Shown in pieces: positions 1 through 4,965 of a stretch of 5,594 nucleotides of DNA. Numbering within the stretch: the stretch's first letter is position 1; the number at the start of each line of letters is the position of its first letter. This stretch comes from Candidatus Hydrogenedentota bacterium. Lineage in GTDB: Bacteria > Hydrogenedentota > Hydrogenedentia > Hydrogenedentales > SLHB01. A program made the translations under genes and the position numbers. The notes under the pieces were generated by a model. The model ran no database searches. It was not told the DNA's origin and saw nothing but the letters and a program-made list of their open reading frames with translations. The stretch is from positions 1 to 5,594 of the forward strand of contig PUMX01000506.1 of the NCBI GenBank assembly GCA_003552485.1. The letters are read 5' to 3'.

Positions 1-929
1 CTACGGCGGAGTTGGTGGGCGAGACTCTCGGCCTTTCGGCCAACGGTGTGGCGGTATGCAGCACAGGCGTTATCGGCGTTCCGCTGCCGATGGACCGCAT
101 CGAGGCGGGAGTTCGCTCCGCCGCCGCCGCATTGGCGCTGGACGCAAGCGGACGCGCCGCCGAGGCCATCATGACGACCGACACTCGCCCCAAGGAATTC
201 GCCGTGCAAATCTCGCTTGATGGGGCGCCGGTGCGTATTGGCGCTATCGCCAAGGGTTCGGGTATGATTGCCCCCAACATGGCGACAATGCTTGCTTTTC
301 TTACGACGGATGCTCGAATTGACGCCCGCCTTTTGGACGCTTTGTTGAGAAAAGCCGTTGACGCCTCATTCAACGCCATGTGTGTGGATAACGACACGAG
401 TACGAATGATACGGTGTTGATGTTCGCTAACGGCCAGTCAAATGCCAGCCCAATCGAGGCAGGGACGCCGGAATGCGGCCAGTTCGAAACGGCATTGACG
501 GCCGTTTGTAAGGAGCTGGCGCGCCAGATAGTCGCCGATGGTGAGGGAGCGAGCAAGTTCGTAACCATTCACGTGACGGGAGCCGCAACGACCGACGATG
601 CGCGACGCGTAGCCCGGGCCATTGGCGTGTCGCAGTTGTGTAAGACGGCCTTCTTCGGCGAAGACCCCAACTGGGGCCGTATTGCGTGCGCCGCCGGATA
701 TTCGGGCGCTGCATTGGATCCGTCGGAGCTGAGTATAAACATTGACGGCGTTGCGTTGATGGAACGCGGATGTGGCGCGGCCTTTTCCGAAGAAGAGGCG
801 GCGGCTATCATGAAACGGCCGTCGTTTTCGCTACAAGTGTGTATAGGAAGCGGAGACGGCGAAGCGGAATTCTGGACGTCGGACCTCAGCTATGAGTACG
901 TCCGAATCAATGCGGACTATCGATCGTGA
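1..929 (+). CDS. argJ: ArgJ, glutamate N-acetyltransferase / amino-acid acetyltransferase (5' partial)
   Basis: The C-terminal 308 residues of ArgJ. The frame is open from base 3, and roughly 100 N-terminal residues (of about 400 usual in the family) lie left of the window. ArgJ moves the acetyl group from N-acetylornithine to glutamate, recycling it in cytoplasmic arginine synthesis; many homologues also acetylate glutamate from acetyl-CoA. Visible family motifs are STGVIGVPLPM near the left edge, then KGSGMIAPNMATML. Its second threonine-side residue, T (codon 285-287), is the expected self-cleavage site and nucleophile, splitting the precursor into alpha and beta chains at Ala-Thr. Further on are VDNDTSTNDT, EGASKF, FGEDPNWGRI and the terminal YVRINADYRS, which matches the usual ArgJ end. 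The stop TGA (927-929) overlaps the argB GTG as GTGA, so the two are probably translated together. Whether the enzyme is mono- or bifunctional cannot be told from the sequence. Confidence 0.96.
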   Translation, partial: TAELVGETLGLSANGVAVCSTGVIGVPLPMDRIEAGVRSAAAALALDASGRAAEAIMTTDTRPKEFAVQISLDGAPVRIGAIAKGSGMIAPNMATMLAFLTTDARIDARLLDALLRKAVDASFNAMCVDNDTSTNDTVLMFANGQSNASPIEAGTPECGQFETALTAVCKELARQIVADGEGASKFVTIHVTGAATTDDARRVARAIGVSQLCKTAFFGEDPNWGRIACAAGYSGAALDPSELSINIDGVALMERGCGAAFSEEEAAAIMKRPSFSLQVCIGSGDGEAEFWTSDLSYEYVRINADYRS

Positions 930-1810
930 AAATGCAGGAAGCCACCATACAAGAATTCATCCAAAAGGCCGCCACTCTTGTCGAAGCGTTGCCTTACATA
1001 CGCGAATTCGAAGGCAAGACAATCGTCATCAAGTATGGCGGCAGCGCCATGGAGAACCCCGTGCTGCGTAAGAGCACCGCGGAAGATCTTGTTCTCATGC
1101 GCTACGTGGGCATGAACCCCGTGGTGGTTCACGGTGGCGGGCCCGCCATAAACCGGACGCTCGACCAACTCGGGGTGGAGTCACGCTTTCACGATGGGCT
1201 GCGGATTACTGACAAAGAGACGATGCGCGTCGTCGAAATGGTGCTTGCCGGCCATATCAACAAGGAGTTGGTGAGCCTTCTCAATACCGCCGGCGGCGAC
1301 GCGGTCGGCCTGACGGGAAAAGACGGCAACCTTTTGCACGCGAAACAGATTGACGTGGATGGGTCGGTGGATATTGGCCACGTCGGCGCGATCACCGGCG
1401 TGCACTCGAAGGTGATCGACGTACTCTGCGAAGCGGGCTTCATCCCCGTCATCGCGCCCATAGCGACCGATGGCGAAGGCAACACCTGGAACGTCAACGC
1501 CGATACCGCGGCTGGCGAGGTCGCCGCCGCGTTGCAGGCCGAAAAACTCGTGTTCCTAACGGACACCCCAGGGTTATTGCGGGACATGAATGAACCCGAC
1601 TCGTTGATTCATCAGTTAAGGTACAAAGAAGTCACATCCCTGCGCGAACAGGGCGTCATCGCTGGCGGCATGATCCCAAAAGTCGAAGCATGCTTGAGAG
1701 GATTGGATTACGGCGTCCGCAAGACCCACATTATTGATGGGCGGATCCCGCATTCCCTGCTCCTCGAGATCTTCACGGTGCGCGGGCTGGGAACGTTGGT
1801 ATGTCACTAA
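926..1810 (+). CDS. argB: ArgB, acetylglutamate kinase (probably arginine-inhibited type)
   Basis: A cytoplasmic amino-acid-kinase-fold enzyme that phosphorylates N-acetyl-L-glutamate with ATP, the second step of arginine synthesis. It is 294 residues from GTG 926. ATG 932 is an equally possible start two codons later, and neither has a clear Shine-Dalgarno, so coupling to argJ is likely. Motifs in order: VIKYGGS (34-40, ATP phosphate-binding lysine K36), HGGGP (69-73, substrate loop), GLTGKDG (128-134), NVNADTAAGEVA (189-200), LTDTPGLL (211-218), GGMIPKVEA (247-255, with the conserved lysine) and the C-terminal EIFT..GLGT (281-290). About 30 residues precede the first beta strand. Arginine-sensitive hexameric family members carry such an N-terminal helix, while the short arginine-insensitive E. 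coli enzyme lacks it, so feedback inhibition by arginine is inferred. That also fits a neighbouring argJ, since in the cyclic pathway control normally falls on this kinase. Full length, no defects. Confidence 0.96.
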   Translation: MKMQEATIQEFIQKAATLVEALPYIREFEGKTIVIKYGGSAMENPVLRKSTAEDLVLMRYVGMNPVVVHGGGPAINRTLDQLGVESRFHDGLRITDKETMRVVEMVLAGHINKELVSLLNTAGGDAVGLTGKDGNLLHAKQIDVDGSVDIGHVGAITGVHSKVIDVLCEAGFIPVIAPIATDGEGNTWNVNADTAAGEVAAALQAEKLVFLTDTPGLLRDMNEPDSLIHQLRYKEVTSLREQGVIAGGMIPKVEACLRGLDYGVRKTHIIDGRIPHSLLLEIFTVRGLGTLVCH

Positions 1811-1942
1811 TTCATGAGCGACGACGCATCATCCATGCCGACGACACACATGAAGTGAGCTAATTGCGTCATCTGTCATCACCCCTGGCGGCGTTCTTAC
1901 ACTCAGCATGTTTGACGCGGGCCCATTGCAGAGTAGCGCCCA

Positions 1943-1952
1943 GCGTTAACGC
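1943..1952. promoter_or_regulatory. 10-bp perfect palindrome upstream of the exbB-like gene
   Basis: GCGTTAACGC is a perfect palindrome in the argB to exbB gap, 55 bases before the chosen GTG start at 2007. The gap (1811-2006) holds no convincing gene. A TTGACG at 1912-1917 resembles a -35 box, but nothing at the right spacing looks like a good -10 box (best is TAGCGC at 1934-1939). The palindrome lies just downstream of that weak promoter candidate, a plausible place for an operator. A 10-bp palindrome can arise by chance, so this is only a candidate. Confidence 0.2.
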
Positions 1953-1987
1953 AGTGTGGTGTGGTGAATAGTGGTCATTTAAGTGGT

Positions 1988-1996
1988 AGAAGGAGG
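1988..1996 (+). promoter_or_regulatory. Ribosome binding site that decides the exbB-like start
   Basis: AGAAGGAGG is an almost ideal Shine-Dalgarno sequence. It ends 10 bases before GTG 2007. A GTG at 1983 is in frame but lies upstream of this site, so the site would be inside the gene if 1983 were used, and no Shine-Dalgarno precedes 1983. This favours 2007, although the spacing is slightly long. Confidence 0.75.
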
Positions 1997-2006
1997 CCTG
2001 CAGTCC

Positions 2007-2639
2007 GTGTCTGATTATTACGAAATCATTTTCCGCGGGGGCATCCTAATGTTCCCGATTATGTTCTGCAGCGTGGTGGCGCTGGCCATTACCATCGAGC
2101 GTTTCTTTACCCTGCGCCGCGCCAAAATCGACACCCGCGAATTCATGGATAACATGCGCACGGTGCTCCGGCAAAACCGCACGCAGGAAGCCGTCGAAAT
2201 CTGCGACGAGACGGATGGACCCATCGCGCGGATTATGAAGGCCGGCATTCTAAAGCATAACCGAAGCAAAGAAGACATCCGCGAGGCCATCGAAGACGCG
2301 GGCCACCTCGAGATTCCGCGGCTCGAACGCTACATGTCAGGCTTGGCTACATGCGCCAACATCGCGCCCCTACTTGGTTTGTTAGGCACAGTGGCGGGAA
2401 TGATCAAGGCGTTCGCCGAGATTCAACACCGGGAGGGGCAAGTTAATCCATCCGACCTTGCCGAAGGCATCGGAAACGCGCTGGTCACCACGGCCGCCGG
2501 CCTGACCGTGGCGATTCCGACGCTAGTGGTCTACAATTACTTTGTGTCCCGCGTGGAGAACATGATCCTTGAGATGGAACTCAGCTCTTCCGAATTGGTG
2601 GAACTCCTGACGAAGGACCGGGGAGAATATGAGATCTAG
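2007..2639 (+). CDS. exbB: ExbB/TolQ/MotA-family proton channel subunit
   Basis: Inner-membrane proton channel subunit of 210 residues. With an ExbD/TolR partner it turns proton flow into movement of a TonB/TolA-type protein. Start GTG 2007 is chosen from the AGAAGGAGG just upstream; GTG 1983 would add eight residues of unlikely sequence. Three membrane segments can be seen: about 13-31 (followed by the basic ERFFTLRRAK), about 112-134, and about 155-180. A cytoplasmic domain of roughly 75 residues lies between the first and second. The family signature GLLGTVAGMI is at 124-133, and ALVTTAAGLTVAIPTLVVYN (158-177) is the typical third segment with its TT pair. Length is usual for ExbB/TolQ of this kind. 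It is the first gene of a same-strand cluster; the exbD-like gene begins 45 bases after its stop. ExbB and TolQ cannot be separated by sequence here. The symbol follows the TonB-like third gene and the absence of tolB or pal in view. Confidence 0.9.
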   Translation: MSDYYEIIFRGGILMFPIMFCSVVALAITIERFFTLRRAKIDTREFMDNMRTVLRQNRTQEAVEICDETDGPIARIMKAGILKHNRSKEDIREAIEDAGHLEIPRLERYMSGLATCANIAPLLGLLGTVAGMIKAFAEIQHREGQVNPSDLAEGIGNALVTTAAGLTVAIPTLVVYNYFVSRVENMILEMELSSSELVELLTKDRGEYEI

Positions 2640-2684
2640 ACGCCCCAGCCAGCGAATCCTTCGCGTTGTGACGGAGGGCGCGCG

Positions 2685-3131
2685 ATGAAATTCAAACGCC
2701 AAGACGGAGGGCGCAAGACCCGCGCCAGTGTCGATTTGACGCCCCTCATCGATGTGGTTTTTCAGCTCCTGATCTTCTTCATGCTGTCCGCCACGTTCGT
2801 GGTTCAGGCCTCGATCCAAATCGAGATGCCCCAAGCCCGCGGCGCGCAAACCTTCGAACAGCGGGATATGACCATTACGCTGGCCCACGGATCCGGCGGG
2901 CCAGGAAACCGCGGGCCCATCTACGTGGACGATGTGCCCGTGCAGAGCATGGAAGAGCTTTCACGCGTGTTGGCCGAACGCCGCTCCGAACAGCCCGATG
3001 TGCGGCTACTGTTCCGGGGCGACGCCCGCCTCGAACACGGCCGGTTCGTCGAAGTACTGGGTATCGCCAATAGCCTCGGAATAACCCGCTATGGGATTGC
3101 CGCGCAACCCACCGGCGAGGAGGAGGACTGA
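2685..3131 (+). CDS. exbD: ExbD/TolR-family biopolymer transport protein
   Basis: A 148-residue single-pass inner-membrane partner of the ExbB-like channel. A short basic cytoplasmic tail (MKFKRQDGGRKTR) is followed by the family signature SVDLTPLIDVVFQLLIFFML. Asp23 in it is the proton-carrying residue known to be essential in ExbD and TolR, and it falls at the same number as in TolR. The membrane segment runs to about residue 42. The periplasmic domain follows, ending with the usual pattern: a short strand (GPIYVDDVPV), a helix (MEELSRVLAERR), a strand (DVRLLFRGDARLEHGRFVEVL) and a final ITRYGIA strand. The C-terminus is acidic (GEEED). The start ATG 2685 has GGAGGG (2673-2678) just upstream. 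A 10-base gap separates its stop from the next gene. Complete, with nothing missing. Confidence 0.93.
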   Translation: MKFKRQDGGRKTRASVDLTPLIDVVFQLLIFFMLSATFVVQASIQIEMPQARGAQTFEQRDMTITLAHGSGGPGNRGPIYVDDVPVQSMEELSRVLAERRSEQPDVRLLFRGDARLEHGRFVEVLGIANSLGITRYGIAAQPTGEEED

Positions 3132-3141
3132 GAGGCCCATC

Positions 3142-3960
3142 ATGGGCGGTAATCGCGTATTCCTGTGGGCAATGGCTGTTTCACTGCTGATTCACTTGTC
3201 CATGGTTACCCTGTTCTCCATTGGCGTGTATTTTCCCCGCAATGAGATCGAGTACTTCGATGTCGAAATCGTGGATTCCCGCACGTATCAGCCCTTGGGA
3301 GCGGCGCCACAACCCCGGCTGCGGTTGCCCTCCACTGATGAGCTGCGCGAGACCAGCCGGCTGCGGGATAACCACCGGTTCGAAACTCTCGGCGACGGTT
3401 CAAGCGCCGACGCCGCGCTGCCGCAAATCGAGCTGCCGCAACTCGAATTCGCCGAACTTGACCGCCTCCGCATACGCGAGCGCGGGCTCGAAGTCCGCAC
3501 GCGCTACCGGCAGCACACCGCGGGACGGCCACAGGATTCCTGGGCCCGCTTTGGCGCGGAACTCGAACGCGTCGGAGACGCCATCACCAGATTGCCCTTC
3601 GTATGGGATTGGCTCGACGAAGAACCAAGCCGCTCCATCGAGGTCGTGAGCCGTCCCGCGCGCGGATTCGAAGCCTACGTCGAATGGCTGGGGGAGCCCT
3701 ACGACCGCCAACTCATATTCGCTCCGCCGCTCGACGCGTTGTGGGGCCTCGACAATCAAGCGTTCCCACCGCTGTCATTTGTGCTGCGCGTCAACGCCGA
3801 CGGCCGCGTCGTAGAAGTGCTGACGCCCCATGAAGGCGATCCTGAGCTGACCGCGCAGATCGCCCGCCAACTGCTGCGCTACCGCTTTACCCCGCGGGAC
3901 GATGAAGCCGTTGACCAACACGGCGCCTTCGTCATCACGCGCGAGGGAGAAGCCCCATGA
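3142..3960 (+). CDS. TonB-like energy-transducing protein
   Basis: A 272-residue protein anchored in the inner membrane and reaching across the periplasm. ATG 3142 is chosen because an earlier in-frame ATG (3091) lies inside the exbD-like gene and would put a charged, proline-rich stretch before the anchor. AGAGG (3131-3135) precedes 3142 at suitable spacing. Residues 6-31 form the membrane anchor and contain S14-L-L-I-H18, the S-x3-H motif that TonB and TolA use to engage ExbB/ExbD or TolQ/TolR. The C-terminal part, about 209-252, fits a TonB C-terminal domain: a strand SFVLRVNADGRVVEVLTP, a helix (PELTAQIARQLL), then YRFTP. Unlike classical TonB, the middle (about 35-195) is not a Pro-Lys repeat but a charged stretch rich in Glu, Arg and Leu, probably partly helical. 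The stop overlaps the next start as ATGA. A TolA-like role is possible; the outer-membrane partner is not in view. Confidence 0.82.
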   Translation: MGGNRVFLWAMAVSLLIHLSMVTLFSIGVYFPRNEIEYFDVEIVDSRTYQPLGAAPQPRLRLPSTDELRETSRLRDNHRFETLGDGSSADAALPQIELPQLEFAELDRLRIRERGLEVRTRYRQHTAGRPQDSWARFGAELERVGDAITRLPFVWDWLDEEPSRSIEVVSRPARGFEAYVEWLGEPYDRQLIFAPPLDALWGLDNQAFPPLSFVLRVNADGRVVEVLTPHEGDPELTAQIARQLLRYRFTPRDDEAVDQHGAFVITREGEAP

Positions 3961-4322
3961 TCCCGCTGAACCTGACAACCGCCCTTGCCGTCTACAGCGC
4001 CATCATCGCCGGCTTCGCACTCGCCATATGGGTATACACCGAAATCGCCAGCCAGCACGTGCGCCGCGGCCTCGGCAAGCAATTTCTGTGGCGTTGCGCC
4101 TTTTGCGGCTACACCTACCTGGACGAACACGCCGAGAGCGTGTCCCAATGCCCCCGCTGCGCCAGCTACACCTCATGGGAAGACAAGCACGCCCGCGCCG
4201 TCAAACCCTCCCGGCAACGCATTGCCGAACTGGCGCCAGCCAGCAGCGAGCAAGGCAAGAACCGGAACACCTCAAAACGAAAACGTCCCAACCAACGCCG
4301 CCGCGGTCCCCGACGCAGATGA
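3957..4322 (+). CDS. Small membrane-anchored zinc-ribbon protein, unknown function
   Basis: A 121-residue protein I do not recognise as a named family. Residues about 8-27 are a hydrophobic segment (ALAVYSAIIAGFALAIWVY region), followed by the positive HVRRGLGKQ, so the remainder is probably cytoplasmic. Cys47-x2-Cys50 and Cys65-x2-Cys68 sit 14 residues apart in CAFCGYTY...SQCPRCASYT, a rubredoxin-like or zinc-ribbon knuckle pair that should bind one zinc. The tail from about residue 100 is very basic and proline-bearing (KRKRPNQRRRGPRRR), and could bind nucleic acid or acidic lipid or simply be disordered. The start ATG 3957 shares four bases (ATGA) with the stop of the TonB-like gene, so translation is coupled and a role tied to the ExbB/ExbD/TonB machine is inferred. 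Antisense and other-frame readings here lack any such pattern. Confidence 0.8.
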   Translation: MIPLNLTTALAVYSAIIAGFALAIWVYTEIASQHVRRGLGKQFLWRCAFCGYTYLDEHAESVSQCPRCASYTSWEDKHARAVKPSRQRIAELAPASSEQGKNRNTSKRKRPNQRRRGPRRR

Positions 4323-4363
4323 CCCCACCCTCCTAAAGTGTCACCGCTGGCCCGAAGGAATAA

Positions 4364-4543
4364 TCCATCACCCCACGAAACGCCAACCTTCGAGATATAA
4401 CGGAAAGCTGTGTGCGGAACAGGAAGAGCCGCTTCCCCGGCGTCAAGATAGACACGTATCATTGGCGTGTTCGTGAATCGGATCTTGAAGCGTGGATCAA
4501 TGAGCGGGCGCAATGGGCCAACCCCGGCAATGAAGCCGGTTAA
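4364..4543 (+). pseudogene. Remnant of an excisionase/AlpA-like helix-turn-helix protein
   Basis: The frame is open from just after a TAA (4361-4363) to TAA 4541-4543, 59 residues. It contains SRFPGVKIDTYHWRVRESDL followed by EAWINERAQ. This matches the C-terminal half of excisionase-type helix-turn-helix domains, where a turn of the type (K/R)xPGxKIG.xWR(F/V) is followed by a helix of the type xxDLExWLxxR. The N-terminal half, with the first helices and the recognition helix, is not seen, and there is no good start: no ATG is in frame, and GTG 4412 would leave only about 43 residues without a Shine-Dalgarno. Proteins of this kind usually control excision of integrative elements or phages. 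The match is by eye only. It could also be a short functional gene with a non-standard start, or chance. Confidence 0.4.
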
Positions 4544-4560
4544 GGCAATATAGAAGAGGC

Positions 4561-4574
4561 GGCCTCATGAGGCC
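4561..4574. repeat. 14-bp perfect palindrome
   Basis: GGCCTCATGAGGCC reads the same on both strands over all 14 bases. GGCAA at 4544-4548 and TTGCC at 4575-4579 flank it as a further, imperfectly spaced inverted pair. It lies just behind the helix-turn-helix remnant. It could be a protein-binding site, part of an element end, or a hairpin at the end of the remnant's old transcript. No T-run follows. Confidence 0.5.
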
Positions 4575-4602
4575 TTGCCACAGCAAAGAGAGTATCTTTG
4601 CC

Positions 4603-4804
4603 ATGACCAAAAAATCAGAGTAGCAGACTTGAGGCCGTCCATGAAGCGGCCAAAGCAACGGGCGCGGCCTTCGAGGCCTTGCAACGTCCGCCACGCGAAC
4701 AGGAAGGAAAACATACCGGCCCCGCCAACACAACTCCACACAAGCCAACACAAAGCGTTGTTTCCCGCGCCTTGCGCCGGGTTTGGCGCGGGAGGCGGTC
4801 ATGA
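4603..4804 (+). pseudogene. Possible frame-disrupted small gene
   Basis: ATG 4603 begins MTKKSE and stops at once (TAG 4621-4623). In the frame one base further on, open from 4607 to TGA 4802-4804, the translation continues with SRLEAVHEAAKATGAAFEAL and then a hydrophilic, proline-bearing tail ending RALRRVWRGRRS. The Ala/Glu/Leu segment looks like a genuine amphipathic helix, unlike the arginine/proline-rich alternative frames. A one-base change in or near the run of six A (4609-4614) would join the two parts into a protein of about 67 residues. I do not recognise the product. Chance is a real alternative, since GC-rich DNA easily produces such helices. Confidence 0.22.
4764..4792. repeat. 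GC-rich hairpin (8-bp stem, 13-base loop)
   Basis: CCCGCGCC (4764-4771) and GGCGCGGG (4785-4792) are exact reverse complements around the loop TTGCGCCGGGTTT. The stem is very stable, but the 3' side continues AGGCGGTC with no T tract, so on the plus strand it is not a standard intrinsic terminator. On the minus strand the stem is followed by AAACAACG, also without a T tract. A structural or protein-binding role is possible. Confidence 0.45.
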
Positions 4805-4827
4805 GCAACACGTGATTGCATCCCAAC

Positions 4828-4839
4828 GGCGCATGCGCC
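4828..4839. repeat. 12-bp perfect palindrome
   Basis: GGCGCATGCGCC is a perfect palindrome 126 bases before the methyltransferase start. Like the 14-bp palindrome at 4561 it is centred on CATG, but the arms differ. Restriction-modification genes are often controlled by small repressors bound to such sites. No controller gene is visible here, so an operator role is only a guess. Confidence 0.35.
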
Positions 4840-4953
4840 AACCCCATGGACCGCGTGAATTGGTAGGGTTTGGCTTCCATCAATCAAGGCCGGGGCTGGA
4901 TCTCAAAAATCTGGCTACGTAGAATAGCGGCGCAAAACGGCAACCGTTGAACA

Positions 4954-4962
4954 GGGAGGGGG
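4954..4962 (+). promoter_or_regulatory. Strong ribosome binding site of the methyltransferase
   Basis: GGGAGGGGG contains a GGAGG core (4955-4959) ending six bases before ATG 4966. This ideal spacing fixes the start of the gene, which has no other nearby in-frame candidate. Confidence 0.8.
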
Positions 4963-4965
4963 ACA

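Larger units (their letters stand above)
4323..4965. other. Gene-poor 640-base region with gene remnants and palindromes
   Basis: No intact gene could be supported here. The stretch contains an excisionase-like fragment (4364-4543), a short frame-disrupted coding-like segment (4603-4804), two perfect palindromes (4561-4574 and 4828-4839) and an 8-bp-stem hairpin (4764-4792). No run of T follows any of the hairpins, so none is a clear intrinsic terminator for the upstream operon. No tRNA-like fold or attachment-site direct repeat was found by eye. The longer reading frames on both strands (for example 4575-4922 plus and 4497-4883 minus) have arginine/proline- or cysteine/tryptophan-rich low-quality translations and look like chance. 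The mixture suggests worn mobile-element DNA. Confidence 0.55.

Noticed and set aside
1814..1858. Possible 14-residue peptide just after argB
   Set aside because: It has an ATG and a TGA but no ribosome binding site, no attenuator-like hairpin and no run of regulatory codons, so it is most likely chance.
1912..1939. Sigma70-type promoter for the exbB operon
   Set aside because: TTGACG is a fair -35 box, but the best -10 candidate (TAGCGC) matches poorly, so it is not listed as a separate promoter.
3221..3649. Plus-strand alternative frame inside the TonB-like gene
   Set aside because: It is entirely inside a gene with a membrane anchor and TonB-type domain, and its Ser/Arg/Pro-rich composition is a frame shadow.
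4524..4539. Small hairpin CCGGC/GCCGG at the end of the helix-turn-helix remnant as a terminator
   Set aside because: The stem is only five base pairs and no T-run follows.
4569..4682. Direct repeat GAGGCCTTGC at 4569-4578 and 4673-4682 as attachment or insertion duplications
   Set aside because: Ten bases about 100 bases apart in GC-rich DNA, with no transposase or integrase between them, is too weak.
4497..4883. Minus-strand reading frame of 128 codons
   Set aside because: Its Cys/Trp/Arg-rich translation has no motif or ribosome binding site, and it covers several palindromes. It looks like a chance frame in GC-rich DNA.
4575..4922. Plus-strand reading frame of 115 codons
   Set aside because: The translation is Arg/Pro/Gln-rich, typical of an off-frame reading. 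The helix-like signal in this region lies in a different frame.
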